DNA from: Oribacterium sp. WCC10 | Lineage (GTDB): Bacteria > Bacillota > Clostridia > Lachnospirales > Lachnospiraceae | Assembly (NCBI RefSeq): GCF_900113415.1 | Contig: NZ_FOPH01000001.1 | Span: 1 to 64,000 of the forward strand | Direction: 5' to 3' | DNA: 64,000 bases | The notes under the pieces: model-generated | Told to the model about the DNA's origin: nothing | What the model saw: only the letters and a program-made list of their open reading frames with translations | Databases searched by the model: none | Translations under genes and position numbers: made by a program | Shown here: one piece after another, positions 35,901-46,665 of the stretch | Numbering within the stretch: the first letter of the stretch is position 1 | How the letters are laid out: each line of letters starts with the position of its first letter

Positions 35901-38285
35901 ATGAAACAGTTTCGGAAAAATGCATTGAGACTGGCATGGCGTAACAAGGGATCATTTCTCGGTTCGGTCTTTATTATCGCCATAGGCATCATGGCCATGG
36001 TCTCCATGTTTGATACACTTACAAATCTGGAAGGCCAGATTCGGGAATTATATAAAGAACGTAAGCTAACAGATGTATTTGCCACGGTCATAGGCATATC
36101 TCCCGAAGATCTAGAACGTTTTACAGAGATTCCGGGGATAATGGAGGCAGGAGGGAAGATAGCTTCCGATGTTCGTTTGGTCACGGATGGTCAGGAGGAG
36201 ATAGTTACAGTTCATCTTATGAGCTACAGCAAGGATGATAAGGTAAACCTGTCTTCTTTGATTCGTTGTGATGGAGATTTGGAAAGTGTTCTGCCTCTGG
36301 GAAGTGAGTTCCCCGATGATAATGCTATTTTCCTTGGGACAAGCATGGAAAAGGTATACGGCTTTTCCCCGGGGGATGAAATAAGGCTTGTAATCAACGG
36401 TGAAAGTTACAGATTTACATATGCAGGCACTGTCAATGAACCTGACTATATCTATGCTATGCCTCCGGGGGGCGCTATGATACCGGACGGGTCTGTCTAT
36501 GATATCGCGGTCATCTCCATTGACAGGATGAAAAGGATACTTGGCAGTTCAAACTTTACGGAGATCGGATTTATCCTTGAAGATGGCTTTGAATATGCTG
36601 ATGTGAAAAGAAAACTTGAGGACAGACTCCAGCCATATGGCCTTATGAGCCTCTGCGATAAGGAACATCAGGCGAGCTTTGAGGAGATGGAGGGAGAGTT
36701 TGAAGAACTTAGCTCCATGGGGACAGTAATTCCTTTTCTTTTCATGAGTATATCGGTGTTCATGCTTTATGTGGTGCTTAACAAGATGATCGACAGGGAC
36801 CGGAGTCTCATAGGAACCATGAAGGCCTTTGGCATGACAGATTCGGAACTCATGAGTGCATACATGCTGCAGGGACTTTTCATAGGAATTCTCGGAGCAC
36901 TGGCGGGATGCGTCTTCGCTTCACCATTTGGCAGATCCATGTTTGATCTCTACAGAAATTTCTATAATCTTCCCGATCCCGTTTACTATGAACCGATAAT
37001 GTCAAAGGTTCTTGCATTTGTTATTGCCATAGTGACAAGCGTGGCTGCAGTATTTGCGGGAATAAGAGGGATACTCGGGATAACTCCGTCAATGGCTATG
37101 CGCGCACAGAGCCCTCAGGTTTTTGGAGACGTAAAGCTTACGGATTTTGTCAGGGAGAACATAAGCTTTATGACGAAAATGGGACTGATGTCTATACTCA
37201 GAAATCCCTTCAGAGGTTTTCTTATAGCGCTTGCCATAGGTTTTCCGTTTGCCATGTCATCAGTCCTTATTTCCTACGGCCCCCTCATAAACAACGTTAT
37301 GGAATCCGAATATGATGACTGTAAAGCCTATGATCTGGAGGTACAGCTTGACAGATACAGTTCCCCCTCGAAAGTGTTGGATTCAGCTGCTTCTTTGATG
37401 CATGTCAGAAGGGCAGAACCGGTATTTGAAAGAGCCATAATGCTCAAAAAGGATTCAAGATCAGAGTATTCACTTCTCTCAGGGCTTCCGAAGGATTGCA
37501 GTCTGTGGAAGGTTCTGGATAATGAAAAGATGGAGTACGTAGACATTCCCGGGGACGGTCTTCTCATAAATGCGCGTCTCATGGATAAACTTCATGTGAA
37601 GGTTGGAGATACGGTGGAGTTTAATGTTCCGGGAATGATTTCCGGATGGAGAAAGGTAAAGATATCAGGAATCTTAAGTGAGACCTTCGGAAGCAGATGT
37701 TATCTTCAGCTTGAGAGTTTTCCGGATGTGCTTGGGATGGATTCCATGGCGGATATACTGCTTATCTCTGCGGAACCGGGACATTTTGACGAAGTGAAAA
37801 AGGAGCTTTATGATTCCGGGCGAGTGACATGGATAGTTGATAAGCTTAAGACCAGAAGAACTTTTTCTGATATGTTCGGGAGTATGACTATCATGGTGGA
37901 CGTTTTCAACATACTCTCAGTCATAGCGGGGGTGATACTTATCTACAACATTTCCATGATAAATCTGAGGGAACGTACCACTGAGCTTGTGACCCTGAGA
38001 GTCCTGGGGACAACTGACAGGGAGCTTGGATGGATGCTCTTTTTTGAAATGATGATATATTTTGCATTCGGGATATTCATGGGATTTCCGGGAAATTATT
38101 TCATAAGAAAGCTGTTTGAATCAATGATGAAGACCGACAGCTATGTATTCAGAATGAGATTTGATCCTCTGTCAGTGATTTACGCATTGCTGCTCTGCGC
38201 AGTGATAGCCGGCATTGCATGGTTTCTGGAATTGCGTCTCGTGAAAAGCATTAAGCTGACAGACGCGCTGAAGGAGAGGGAATGA
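35901..38285 (+). CDS. FtsX/MacB-type ABC transporter permease with duplicated core
   Basis: 794 residues. It starts with one membrane helix (NKGSFLGSVFIIAIGIMAMVSMFD), then a large extracytoplasmic domain, three helices in the middle (about 275-400), a second extracytoplasmic domain (about 460-640) and three helices at the C-terminus with the FtsX motif IYNISMINLRERTTELVTLRVLGTTDRELG. The doubled FtsX arrangement is that of Firmicute exporters of the peptide-resistance or lipoprotein-release type. It acts with the ATPase before it and the adaptor after it. The cargo is unknown. Confidence 0.92.
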   Translation: MKQFRKNALRLAWRNKGSFLGSVFIIAIGIMAMVSMFDTLTNLEGQIRELYKERKLTDVFATVIGISPEDLERFTEIPGIMEAGGKIASDVRLVTDGQEEIVTVHLMSYSKDDKVNLSSLIRCDGDLESVLPLGSEFPDDNAIFLGTSMEKVYGFSPGDEIRLVINGESYRFTYAGTVNEPDYIYAMPPGGAMIPDGSVYDIAVISIDRMKRILGSSNFTEIGFILEDGFEYADVKRKLEDRLQPYGLMSLCDKEHQASFEEMEGEFEELSSMGTVIPFLFMSISVFMLYVVLNKMIDRDRSLIGTMKAFGMTDSELMSAYMLQGLFIGILGALAGCVFASPFGRSMFDLYRNFYNLPDPVYYEPIMSKVLAFVIAIVTSVAAVFAGIRGILGITPSMAMRAQSPQVFGDVKLTDFVRENISFMTKMGLMSILRNPFRGFLIALAIGFPFAMSSVLISYGPLINNVMESEYDDCKAYDLEVQLDRYSSPSKVLDSAASLMHVRRAEPVFERAIMLKKDSRSEYSLLSGLPKDCSLWKVLDNEKMEYVDIPGDGLLINARLMDKLHVKVGDTVEFNVPGMISGWRKVKISGILSETFGSRCYLQLESFPDVLGMDSMADILLISAEPGHFDEVKKELYDSGRVTWIVDKLKTRRTFSDMFGSMTIMVDVFNILSVIAGVILIYNISMINLRERTTELVTLRVLGTTDRELGWMLFFEMMIYFAFGIFMGFPGNYFIRKLFESMMKTDSYVFRMRFDPLSVIYALLLCAVIAGIAWFLELRLVKSIKLTDALKERE

Positions 38286-38365
38286 AGAAACATCTATGAC
38301 AGGAGTATCATTTGTCATGAATTGTGGTGGATGTTATATCAGTATCTTGTATAGTGAGGCATGAA

Positions 38366-39742
38366 ATGAAGAAAAAAGTTATCTTGATAGCGACATGTAT
38401 TGCAGCGGTTTCGGCGGTACTTTTGATTTGCGGGTTTTCTTCGGGCTTTGGGGCGACAAAGGTCAGGACAGTTTCAGCCGGGCGAAAATCGGTTTCGGAC
38501 AGCTACACAGAGGACGGCACCATAAGTCTCGGGGAAAGCTTCAAAGTGGTTTCTGAGGTGAGCGGTCCGGTTCGGGAAGTGGAGGTTTCTGAAAATCAGT
38601 TTGTGAAAAAGGGAACGGTTCTTTACAGCGTAGGAACCGATGACTACAGCTATGAACTTGAGGTTTTGAAGGCACAGCTTGCAGGTTATGAAGCTCAATT
38701 TGAAAAGGCAAAGGTGGGTAATGTCATGACCCTTAGCCCGGAGGAGTACCTTGAGGATCTCAGAAAACAAAAGGAAAGCGCAGCGGCTTCGCTTTCAGCG
38801 GCATCGTCTACCTATACGGCATATACTGAACTCTTTGCGGCCGGAGATGTGGCAAAGACTGACTACGAGGGCATAAGAGCTGAGTACGAGAATGCTGAAG
38901 CTGCATATCAGAGCGCCAGTTCCCGTTACAGTGAGGCGGCTAAATACCTTAAGGAACTGGAGGAGGAAGGAATGTCCGGAGAGGACATAAGAAAAGCATT
39001 TTACAACTCGGATTCAGATGCAATTGAAGCAAGCATTGAGGGGACCAAGGCTCAGATTGAAGAGCTTAAGACAAGGATAGACAAGTGCACGGTTGTTGCC
39101 CGGGAAGACGGTGTGATTTCGGAACTTCCTGTAAAAAACCTGTCGGTGGTATCTGCAGGTCAGGAAACCGCAGAGATAAAAACCCGGGCTACGCCTAAGG
39201 TGGAATCGGATGTACTGACCGCAGTAGCACCCTATCTTCATATAGGTGATGATGTAGACATTAAACTGTCCCTGAGAGGGAAGGATGAGGTCTATAAAGG
39301 GGTGATCTCTGAAATCTACGATTATGCCGAAAGAGGGACTTCGGCTCTCGGTACTGATGAGTACAGAGTTCATGTAGTGATGGAACTTCAGGAACCGGCA
39401 GAGGAAAACGAAGAATCCAGGAAGGGAGCGCTTGGTGCTTCTTCCGGAAATGAGTCAGTGGAGGAGGCTTTTAAAGGACGGGAGGGATACGGTGTCAATG
39501 TGACATTTTCTCTTTATGACGCCAGAGATGTTCTTACTGTTCCGGCTTCTTCGGTATTTGACTCGGGCGACCGGGATTATGTATATACTGTAGAAGACGG
39601 GAAGGCTGTAAAAACCGAGATCACCGTAGAATACCGGACAGCCTCTGACGTGGTGGTAAAGAGCGGTATCAATGTCGGTGACCGGATTATAGAGAGGGCG
39701 GACGACGAGGGTACATATGATGGCGCAAGGGTGAAGGGGTGA
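38366..39742 (+). CDS. HlyD/MacA-like periplasmic adaptor (membrane fusion) protein
   Basis: 458 residues from ATG 38366. An N-terminal membrane anchor (VILIATCIAAVSAVLLICGF) is followed by a lipoyl half-motif (VVSEVSGPVREVEVSENQFVKKGTVLYSV), a coiled-coil hairpin about residues 100-230, the second lipoyl half (CTVVAREDGVISELPVKNLSVVSAGQ), and beta-barrel and membrane-proximal domains. With the preceding ATPase and permease it completes a MacAB-type exporter; with no outer membrane it would reach only into the wall. An acidic insertion at about residues 350-380 is unusual. Confidence 0.9.
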   Translation: MKKKVILIATCIAAVSAVLLICGFSSGFGATKVRTVSAGRKSVSDSYTEDGTISLGESFKVVSEVSGPVREVEVSENQFVKKGTVLYSVGTDDYSYELEVLKAQLAGYEAQFEKAKVGNVMTLSPEEYLEDLRKQKESAAASLSAASSTYTAYTELFAAGDVAKTDYEGIRAEYENAEAAYQSASSRYSEAAKYLKELEEEGMSGEDIRKAFYNSDSDAIEASIEGTKAQIEELKTRIDKCTVVAREDGVISELPVKNLSVVSAGQETAEIKTRATPKVESDVLTAVAPYLHIGDDVDIKLSLRGKDEVYKGVISEIYDYAERGTSALGTDEYRVHVVMELQEPAEENEESRKGALGASSGNESVEEAFKGREGYGVNVTFSLYDARDVLTVPASSVFDSGDRDYVYTVEDGKAVKTEITVEYRTASDVVVKSGINVGDRIIERADDEGTYDGARVKG

Positions 39743-39812
39743 AACGGCATGACTTGCGGAGGTAAGTTCTGAGTCTCATGTAGATAATGCTTACAAAATA
39801 ATTACAAATGTT

Positions 39813-39851
39813 AAGGAACAGACTTTTTTTGTAAAAGCCTGTTCCTTTTTT
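39813..39851 (+). terminator. Terminator of the MacAB-like operon
   Basis: AAGGAACAG (39813-39821) pairs with CTGTTCCTT (39839-39847), running into TTTTTT. Confidence 0.85.
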
Positions 39852-40001
39852 GTAGGGATAACTTCAACCAAAGTAAGGCGGATTTGGGGTAACATATAAA
39901 AACAGAGGGAGTGACGGTTGAAGGGAAAACTCATAGTGAGGGTGATGTCACATAGCCGGATATCACAGACCGAAGCGCCCGTAGGGAAGGTGTATTGCAG
40001 T

Positions 40002-42107
40002 ATGAGAGAACGTAAGAGTAGAAAAAGGCATGACGAAACAGATGAGAGGAAGGAAATTCAGGAACTGAATGAATTCAGACAGGATTCCGTGGAATTCTTC
40101 TCAAAACATAAAAAGGTTCTTTGTATGGGCGGCGGGTTAACAGTGGCAGTTCTTCTGCTGTTCGGAACCATGACTTATCATTTTATGAATCGCACTGCTG
40201 TAAATGAACAGATTCAGCAGCAGGTGGCAGAAGTTGAGACCACCGGAGAGATCATAAAGATTACAAGCGACGAAGGCCTCACTGAGGCAGCGGGTGCGCA
40301 GAGTGAAGGTGCGGAAGAGAGTCAGGCGGGCACCGGTGCTTCGACTGATGCATCAGGTATGGCGGCTGCCGCAGGCGAAGATCAGGCTTCGAAGGCAGCT
40401 GCCGTATCAGGGGATTCTAAAAAAGCTGATTCCAACGGTTCGTCAAGTGCTGCATCAAAGGCTGATGCTTCTTCGGGAAACGCTGTGGCTTCAAAGGCAT
40501 CAGGTAATAACGCGGATTCTTCAAAAGCCGGAAAATCCATTGCAGATTCAACAGTTAAGAGTACGGCAACAACTGAGATTTCCGATTCAACTCAGTCAAC
40601 ATCATCACAGAACGCAGGGGTATCACAGACTTCATCAGCACAGAACGGCGGTGCAGATCAGGGTTCGTCAGGTTCTTCCGGCGCTTCGCTTGGCATTGAT
40701 ATGTCAACTGCCAAGCTTGACAAGAGTTCAAACGGCAGCGGAACAAAAACCACAGAAACTCATATTCTTTTAAGCAATGAGCCGGTTATGGACGCGTCTT
40801 CCAAGGATAGTTCAGATTCTTCCGAGAAGATCGTTGAAAATTCAGGAGAAAAGGAGACTGTTGCGGAGACTTCGCAGCAGAAGCCAGAAAGTTCTTCTGA
40901 TTCAAAGAGCAGTTCTGTAGAGACGCCGCTTTCCAAGAAGAAACTTACCGTACTTGTATATATGATCGGTTCATCTCTTGAAACCAAGTCCAACCTTGCG
41001 GCAAACAGCATAGTGACTATGTTATCTGCCAATGTTGATACAAAGGATGTAAACATTATCATCGAAACAGGCGGCACAAAGAAGTTCCACAATATCTCAA
41101 CTGCAGATCAGAGCTTCGATTCTTCAAAGATTCAGCGCTGGATGGTGGATGGAACCAAACTTAAGTATCTTGGGGATGCGGGAGATGCGGAAGGCACCAG
41201 CATGACTTCAAAGGATACATTTGAAAACTTCCTTAAGTATGTGAAGAAGAACTTCCCTGCAGGCAGATATGAGGCGGTTCTATGGGGACAGGCCGGTGGC
41301 CCTGTCAGCGGATTCGGTTACGACGAGGTCAATACTTCAGCCGGACAGCTTGCGGTTTCAGATATTGCCGATGCACTTGGAAACACCGATATGGATCTTG
41401 ACCTCATGGTGTTTGATGCCCGCCTCATGGGTGCTATGGAAACGGGATATGCATTATCGTCCCACGTTGATTATCTCATTGCGTCAGAGGACAATGAGTA
41501 CTCAATAGGACTAAACTATACAAACTGGTTCAAGGGGTTGAGCAGCAATCCGTCCCAGTCGGCGGTTGATCAGGGCAAGCAGATACTTGATGATTTCATC
41601 AAGGTTAACAAGGGCAAGGGTGAAGGCAAGAATAATGTTGTTGCTGTATACTCGGTGGTTGACCTTAAGGCTCTGAAGCGAAACACTGCTGACAAGCTGA
41701 AGTATCTTGCAGAACTTCTGAGAGAGGCAGAGAAAACCGAGGACGGAAGAGATCATCTCAGACAGTCCGGAAAAGAGGCGTATGAATTTGCTGCAAGCTA
41801 CAGCTATGATCTTGTAGATGTCTGCAGCTGGCTTTCTGCTATAGAAGAGAACTATTCCGGTGACGGAAAGGACGGCATTGACTACAGTGAGATAAGAAGT
41901 GCCGCAAAGTCACTGAAGACTGCAATTCAGAAAACCGTTGAAGTGTGCCGATATGTGACACCGGAGGATGACGGCGGAGTTTCGGGACTTACCATTTATT
42001 TCCCGCAGACAGATACTGATAAGGAAAAGGCACAGAATATGATTTCAAAGTATGAGGGACTTTCCTTCAGTACTTCCTATCAGCAGCTGATAAAGCAGTA
42101 CTATTGA
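40002..42107 (+). CDS. Clostripain-like (C11) protein lacking catalytic residues, membrane anchored
   Basis: 701 residues from ATG 40002; a TTG at 39918 with GAGGGAG upstream is a real alternative adding 28 residues. After a charged head comes one membrane helix (about 40-65), then a Ser/Ala/Lys/Gly-rich low-complexity linker of roughly 240 residues, then a C11 fold (KKKLTVLVYMIGSSLE..., NIIIETGGT, YDEV, GLTIYFPQ). The catalytic His motif LW-x-HGGG reads LWGQAGG (His to Gln, residue 430) and the catalytic Cys motif DACLMG reads DARLMG (Cys to Arg, residue 474). It is therefore probably a binding or scaffold protein, not a protease. It follows the exporter operon but has its own transcription unit. 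Confidence 0.85.
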   Translation: MRERKSRKRHDETDERKEIQELNEFRQDSVEFFSKHKKVLCMGGGLTVAVLLLFGTMTYHFMNRTAVNEQIQQQVAEVETTGEIIKITSDEGLTEAAGAQSEGAEESQAGTGASTDASGMAAAAGEDQASKAAAVSGDSKKADSNGSSSAASKADASSGNAVASKASGNNADSSKAGKSIADSTVKSTATTEISDSTQSTSSQNAGVSQTSSAQNGGADQGSSGSSGASLGIDMSTAKLDKSSNGSGTKTTETHILLSNEPVMDASSKDSSDSSEKIVENSGEKETVAETSQQKPESSSDSKSSSVETPLSKKKLTVLVYMIGSSLETKSNLAANSIVTMLSANVDTKDVNIIIETGGTKKFHNISTADQSFDSSKIQRWMVDGTKLKYLGDAGDAEGTSMTSKDTFENFLKYVKKNFPAGRYEAVLWGQAGGPVSGFGYDEVNTSAGQLAVSDIADALGNTDMDLDLMVFDARLMGAMETGYALSSHVDYLIASEDNEYSIGLNYTNWFKGLSSNPSQSAVDQGKQILDDFIKVNKGKGEGKNNVVAVYSVVDLKALKRNTADKLKYLAELLREAEKTEDGRDHLRQSGKEAYEFAASYSYDLVDVCSWLSAIEENYSGDGKDGIDYSEIRSAAKSLKTAIQKTVEVCRYVTPEDDGGVSGLTIYFPQTDTDKEKAQNMISKYEGLSFSTSYQQLIKQYY

Positions 42108-42347
42108 TACTTTCCGGTTTCTTACTTACATAGATGACGGTGCAGAGGCGCTTGGCTTTTTGCTTCACATGTGCTTTACTGTCGAGCCGGTGTGCGTGAA
42201 AAGAACAACATTACAGAGTGCCGAATTTTTCGGCGGAGAAATTGTGCTCTTAGGAGATATTACACATAGAAATATCTGTGATTACGGAAGAATAACACAT
42301 TATTCAAGGTTTTTAATGATATATATAAAATACTTGTCTTAAAGAGC

Positions 42348-42381
42348 AAAAAAGGAGGGTTGATTTTAAATCCTCCTTTTG
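42348..42381 (+). terminator. Terminator before guaB
   Basis: AAAGGAGG (42351-42358) pairs with CCTCCTTT (42372-42379), with A run before and T run after, so it may work in both directions. Apart from this and the repeat below, the gap 42108-42565 shows nothing clear. Confidence 0.8.
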
Positions 42382-42441
42382 TTATACTCGTAAAAATTTT
42401 ATACAAAACACGTCAACCAGCTCCCTATCCTTTATTTCCAA

Positions 42442-42479
42442 ATGATGTAAGGGTCTATGATTTTGACACTCACGTCATT
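42442..42479 (+). repeat. Short copy of the GACACTCACGTCAT-end repeat
   Basis: ATGATGTAAG is a decayed left end and TTTTGACACTCACGTCATTC a perfect right end. It lies 90 bases before guaB. Confidence 0.6.
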
Positions 42480-42565
42480 CTTTTTCGGGATGTGAGCCCT
42501 CTAAAGCGCAGGCGATGCCGTACCGGTATCAGTTCTGTCTTTTGTTTTATTGAAAGGAGATTCCA

Positions 42566-44032
42566 ATGGCCAAGATTATCGGCGATGGCATTACATTTGA
42601 TGATGTACTTCTCGTTCCTCAGTATTCAGAGGTTGTACCCAATTCTGTTGATGTTTCAACTTATCTTACCAAGTCCATAAAGTTAAACATACCGTTTATT
42701 TCAGCGGGTATGGATACGGTTACAGAGCATCAGATGGCTATCGCCATGGCACGTTGCGGCGGTATAGGTATCATTCACAAGAACATGTCTATCGAACAGC
42801 AGGCAGAAGAGGTTGACATGGTTAAGCGTTCTGAGAACGGCGTTATCACAGATCCGTTCTTCCTCAGCCCTGAGCACACACTTAAGGATGCCAATGACCT
42901 TATGGCCAAGTTCAGAATCTCCGGTGTTCCTATCACAGTTGACCGCAAGCTCGTTGGTATCATCACAAACAGAGACCTTGTTTTCGAAGAGGATTTCAGC
43001 AAGCAGATCAAGGAGTGCATGACTTCTGAGAACCTTGTTACTGCAAAGGAAGGAACAACTGTAGAAGAGGCTAAGCAAATCCTTGCGAGAGCCAAGGTTG
43101 AGAAGCTTCCTATCGTTGATGATGACGGAGTTCTTAAGGGACTTATCACTATCAAGGATATCGAGAAGCAGATGAAGTATCCTAACTCTGCAAAGGATTC
43201 ACAGGGCAGACTTCTTTGCGGCGCAGCTCTTGGTATCACTGCCAATGTTGTAGAGCGTGCAGCTGAGCTCGTAAAGGCACATGTTGACGTGGTTGTGCTT
43301 GATTCTGCTCACGGACACAGTGGAAATGTTATCAAGTGTGTATCTCTTCTTAAGGAGAAGTTCCCTGACCTTCAGATCATCGCAGGAAATGTTGCTACAG
43401 GTGCTGCAACAGAGGCGCTTATCAAGGCCGGCGCTGATTGCGTAAAGATCGGTATCGGACCTGGATCTATCTGTACAACACGAGTTGTTGCAGGTATCGG
43501 TGTTCCTCAGATCACAGCTGTTATGAATGCTTATGAGGTTTCATCAAAGTACGGAGTTCCTATCATCGCAGACGGTGGTATCCAGTACTCAGGTGATGTT
43601 GTCAAGGCTATCGCTGCAGGTGGAAACACAGTTATGATGGGTTCTGTATTTGCAGGCTGTGATGAGGCTCCGGGTGAGTTCGAGCTTTATCAGGGACGTA
43701 AGTACAAGGTATACAGAGGCATGGGTTCAATGGGTGCCATGAAGCAGAAGAACGGTTCGGCAGATCGTTACTTCCAGGCCAATGCCAAGAAACTTGTACC
43801 TGAAGGCGTTGAAGGACGTGTCGCTTACAAGGGTAAGGTAGAGGATACTATCTTCCAGTTTGTCGGCGGTTTGAGAGCAGGTATGGGTTACTGCGGTGCA
43901 AAGGATATCCCTACACTCCAGTCAACAAGCGAGTTCGTGAAGATTTCAAGTGCTTCTCTCAAGGAGTCACATCCTCACGATATCCATATCACAAAGGAAG
44001 CGCCTAACTACTCAGTTGAGGATAATGGCTAA
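42566..44032 (+). CDS. guaB: Inosine-5'-monophosphate dehydrogenase
   Basis: 488 residues, the normal length; AAAGGAG lies 7 bases before ATG. Two CBS domains (about 95-210) are inserted in the TIM barrel. The catalytic loop [17 protein letters not shown] holds the nucleophilic Cys, followed by [19 protein letters not shown] and the flap GSMGAMKQ-type sequence. It oxidises IMP to XMP with NAD, the committed step to GMP. It is followed by a cluster of hairpins rather than a simple terminator. Confidence 0.98.
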   Translation: MAKIIGDGITFDDVLLVPQYSEVVPNSVDVSTYLTKSIKLNIPFISAGMDTVTEHQMAIAMARCGGIGIIHKNMSIEQQAEEVDMVKRSENGVITDPFFLSPEHTLKDANDLMAKFRISGVPITVDRKLVGIITNRDLVFEEDFSKQIKECMTSENLVTAKEGTTVEEAKQILARAKVEKLPIVDDDGVLKGLITIKDIEKQMKYPNSAKDSQGRLLCGAALGITANVVERAAELVKAHVDVVVLDSAHGHSGNVIKCVSLLKEKFPDLQIIAGNVATGAATEALIKAGADCVKIGIGPGSICTTRVVAGIGVPQITAVMNAYEVSSKYGVPIIADGGIQYSGDVVKAIAAGGNTVMMGSVFAGCDEAPGEFELYQGRKYKVYRGMGSMGAMKQKNGSADRYFQANAKKLVPEGVEGRVAYKGKVEDTIFQFVGGLRAGMGYCGAKDIPTLQSTSEFVKISSASLKESHPHDIHITKEAPNYSVEDNG

Positions 44033-44301
44033 TATCCGTGTTTCATTGAAACACGGATGCCGCCCAGGTGATGGGAACCCCAGCCCATGAGAAGTCGCAG
44101 AGCGAGGGCTGGGGCTATATGGCAGGTCCCTTTTGGGGACCTGTCACGAGTGGCGAGGCTGGTTTCGGCTTTGACGAAATCAAACGAAAACGCCCTGCGC
44201 GATTTGTGGCAGATTCCCTTGGGAATCTGCCATGTAGCGTCAGTTAATGGCGTTTTCTCCTTGCTAATATCCGTGTTTCATTGAAACACGGATGCCGCCC
44301 A
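44033..44301 (+). repeat. Hairpin cluster flanked by a 35-bp direct repeat
   Basis: The sequence from TAATATCCGTGTTTC through GGATGCCGCCCAG appears at about 44030-44067 and again at about 44264-44302, each with the palindrome CCGTGTTTCA-TT-GAAACACGG. Between them are CCCCAGCCC/GGGCTGGGG, GGCAGGTCCC/GGGGACCTGTC and GGCAGATTCCC/GGGAATCTGCC hairpins. TGCCATGTAGCGTCAGT (44228-44244) recurs nearly unchanged at 52888. No gene is present; a 65-codon frame here is only palindromic filler. Confidence 0.7.
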
Positions 44302-44341
44302 GTAAAATTCGCGTTTTTTCAATATAACATGTATAATAAAG

Positions 44342-44367
44342 GCTGTTCTGAAAGGAACAGCTTTTTT
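44342..44367 (+). terminator. Terminator or attenuator in the nadE leader
   Basis: GCTGTTC (44342-44348) pairs with GAACAGC (44355-44361) over TGAAAG, then six T. It starts 5 bases after a TATAAT box (44332-44337), so any transcript from that box meets it at once. The loop does not fit the ANTAR A1/G4 rule. Confidence 0.65.
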
Positions 44368-44391
44368 AATACTTTTCATTGGGAGGTCTCC

Positions 44392-46578
44392 ATGATAGAA
44401 GGATATATTAGAGTTGCATCCGCCACACCGAAGATAAAGGTTGCGGATGTTTCATTCAATAAAGAAGCAATCATAAATAATATAGAAGAGGCTGAGAAGC
44501 AGGGAGTAAAGCTCATTGTATTTCCGGAGCTGACATTGACTGCATATACATGCGCAGATCTTTTCCATCAGACGATTCTCATAGAGAAGGCGGGGCAGGC
44601 CCTTGACGAACTTGCCGAAGTGACCGAAGGAAAGGATATGGTAGTGGTTCTGGGAACCATCTGGTTTACGGATCATAAACTATATAACTGCGCGGTTGTG
44701 CTTCATGACGGTCGTATTCTTGCAGTCATTCCCAAGAAGAATCTTCCGAATTACGGTGAGTTTTATGAGAGAAGATGGTTCACCCCGGGACATGAAGATG
44801 TCCGGTTTATATCTCATAAGTCAAAGGCTACAGGAGAAGTTTATGAGATTCCTTTCGGAACAAACATACTTCTTGAGGCATCCGATATTCCGGAGTTTGT
44901 TCTTGCAGCAGAAATCTGTGAGGATGTGTGGGTGCCGAATCCACCTTCAACAAACCATGCTCTCGCCGGAGCAACTGTCATCGCCAATACTTCAGCTTCA
45001 GACGAAACGGTAGGAAAAGACAGCTATCGTCGCGAACTTATCCGATCCACAAGTGCAAGACTTATGGCGGCCTATGTCTATACCAATGCCGGTGACGGAG
45101 AGTCAACAACCGATCTTGTATTCGGAGGACAGGACATCATTGCGGAAAACGGTTCGATAGTAAAGGAAGGAAAGCGTTTTGAGACAGGCCTTTATATCGC
45201 AGACATCGACCTTCAGAAGTTAGTGCAGGAGAGAGCAAGGGCAACCACATATCCTGAGGTTTCAGAGGGATTGAGAGACAGATATAAAGTGGTGGAATTT
45301 ACATTTGAAACAAATAAAGCCGGAGGCGGAAAGGCTTCAGCCGGAGCACAGAGTTCTTTCGAGTCTTTTGGCGAGAGAGAAACCGCTGATGGGGCATCGG
45401 CATCTTCTGGCGATTCTGAAACATACAGAGTGATTGAAGAAGTAAATCACATTGCAAATGAAAGCGGTTCTTCAGAGGGCGAATACAATGGTATCTCAGA
45501 GGCGGAAAAACTTCGTGCCGATGCCGCGGATCTCAGAAGATTCATCGACCCGAAGCCATTCGTTCCGGGCAATGTGCAGGAAAGAACCAGAAGATGCGAG
45601 GAAATCTTCACCATTCAGGCTCTGGGACTTAAGAAGAGACTAGAGCATATCGGCTGTAAAACTGCCGTCATAGGCATTTCCGGGGGACTGGACTCTACCC
45701 TTGCTCTGCTCGTAACGGCGAGAGCTTTTGATATGCTTGGACTTCCGAGGGAAAATATCATTTCCGTAACCATGCCGGCTTTCGGAACAACCGACCGCAC
45801 CTATAACAATGCTGTGACTCTGACAAAGCGCCTTCATGCAACATTACGTGAAGTGAACATAAAGGCTGCCGTAATGCAGCATTTTTCTGATATCGGACAT
45901 GATCCTGAGGATCATTCCGTTACTTATGAAAATTCACAGGCGAGAGAGCGCACACAGATTCTCATGGATATCGCAAACCAGACGGACGGTATCGTTATCG
46001 GAACAGGTGATCTCAGCGAGCTTGCTCTTGGCTGGGCAACATACAATGGCGACCACATGTCCATGTATGCCGTTAATGTAGGTGTTCCGAAAACTCTTGT
46101 GAGATATCTTGTCAAGTTTGTTGCCGATACGTCGGAGGATAAGGACTTGAGTGCCTGCCTCAATGATATTTTCGATACTCCTGTGAGCCCTGAGCTTCTT
46201 CCGCCTACAGGGGACGGCCAGATATCACAGAAGACAGAGGATCTTGTGGGGCCTTATGAGCTTCATGATTTCTTCCTGTATCAGATTCTTCGTTTCGGAT
46301 TCAGCCCCAGGAAGGTATATGCATTGGCGCTTAAGGCATTTTCTGAGGAAAACCAGAAGTCGGTTGGAATCGAACAGGTTGAGACATATGATGCTGAAAC
46401 CATATACAAGTGGCTTAATAAATTCTACTGGAGATTTTTCTCTCAGCAGTTCAAGAGAAGCTGTCTTCCGGATGGACCAAAGGTAGGTTCTGTGGCAGTA
46501 TCTCCGAGAGGAGACTTAAGGATGCCAAGTGATGCTGTAGTGAAATTATGGATAGAAGAGTTGAAAAAACTGTCATGA
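44392..46578 (+). CDS. nadE: Glutamine-dependent NAD+ synthetase
   Basis: 728 residues from ATG 44392, with GGGAGGT 4-10 bases upstream; the longer frame from 44281 crosses repeat DNA. The N-terminal nitrilase-like glutaminase has its Glu ([11 protein letters not shown]), Lys ([13 protein letters not shown]) and Cys ([15 protein letters not shown]). The synthetase domain has [11 protein letters not shown] (PP-loop), [12 protein letters not shown] and the NAD-site residues. It amidates deamido-NAD using glutamine. A Gly/Ser/Glu-rich insertion of roughly 75 residues (about 310-385) separates the two domains, which makes it longer than typical members. Confidence 0.97.
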   Translation: MIEGYIRVASATPKIKVADVSFNKEAIINNIEEAEKQGVKLIVFPELTLTAYTCADLFHQTILIEKAGQALDELAEVTEGKDMVVVLGTIWFTDHKLYNCAVVLHDGRILAVIPKKNLPNYGEFYERRWFTPGHEDVRFISHKSKATGEVYEIPFGTNILLEASDIPEFVLAAEICEDVWVPNPPSTNHALAGATVIANTSASDETVGKDSYRRELIRSTSARLMAAYVYTNAGDGESTTDLVFGGQDIIAENGSIVKEGKRFETGLYIADIDLQKLVQERARATTYPEVSEGLRDRYKVVEFTFETNKAGGGKASAGAQSSFESFGERETADGASASSGDSETYRVIEEVNHIANESGSSEGEYNGISEAEKLRADAADLRRFIDPKPFVPGNVQERTRRCEEIFTIQALGLKKRLEHIGCKTAVIGISGGLDSTLALLVTARAFDMLGLPRENIISVTMPAFGTTDRTYNNAVTLTKRLHATLREVNIKAAVMQHFSDIGHDPEDHSVTYENSQARERTQILMDIANQTDGIVIGTGDLSELALGWATYNGDHMSMYAVNVGVPKTLVRYLVKFVADTSEDKDLSACLNDIFDTPVSPELLPPTGDGQISQKTEDLVGPYELHDFFLYQILRFGFSPRKVYALALKAFSEENQKSVGIEQVETYDAETIYKWLNKFYWRFFSQQFKRSCLPDGPKVGSVAVSPRGDLRMPSDAVVKLWIEELKKLS

Positions 46579-46600
46579 GCTATGCTCATGACAGTTTTTT
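46566..46600 (+). terminator. Terminator of nadE
   Basis: ACTGTCATGAGC (46569-46580) pairs perfectly with GCTCATGACAGT (46584-46595) over TAT, then TTTTT. The left arm overlaps the end of the gene. Confidence 0.9.
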
Positions 46601-46665
46601 GCTTATAAAACATTATGATCAGGTCGATATACTATAGAAATGGCTGATTGCAGTTTTCTGCATTT

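Noticed and set aside
40294-40773. 159-codon Arg/Gln-rich plus-strand frame
   Set aside because: Frame-shifted reading of the low-complexity linker in the clostripain-like gene.
44087-44284. 65-codon frame in the gap after guaB
   Set aside because: It is made of palindromic repeat DNA and crosses several hairpins; no ribosome site.
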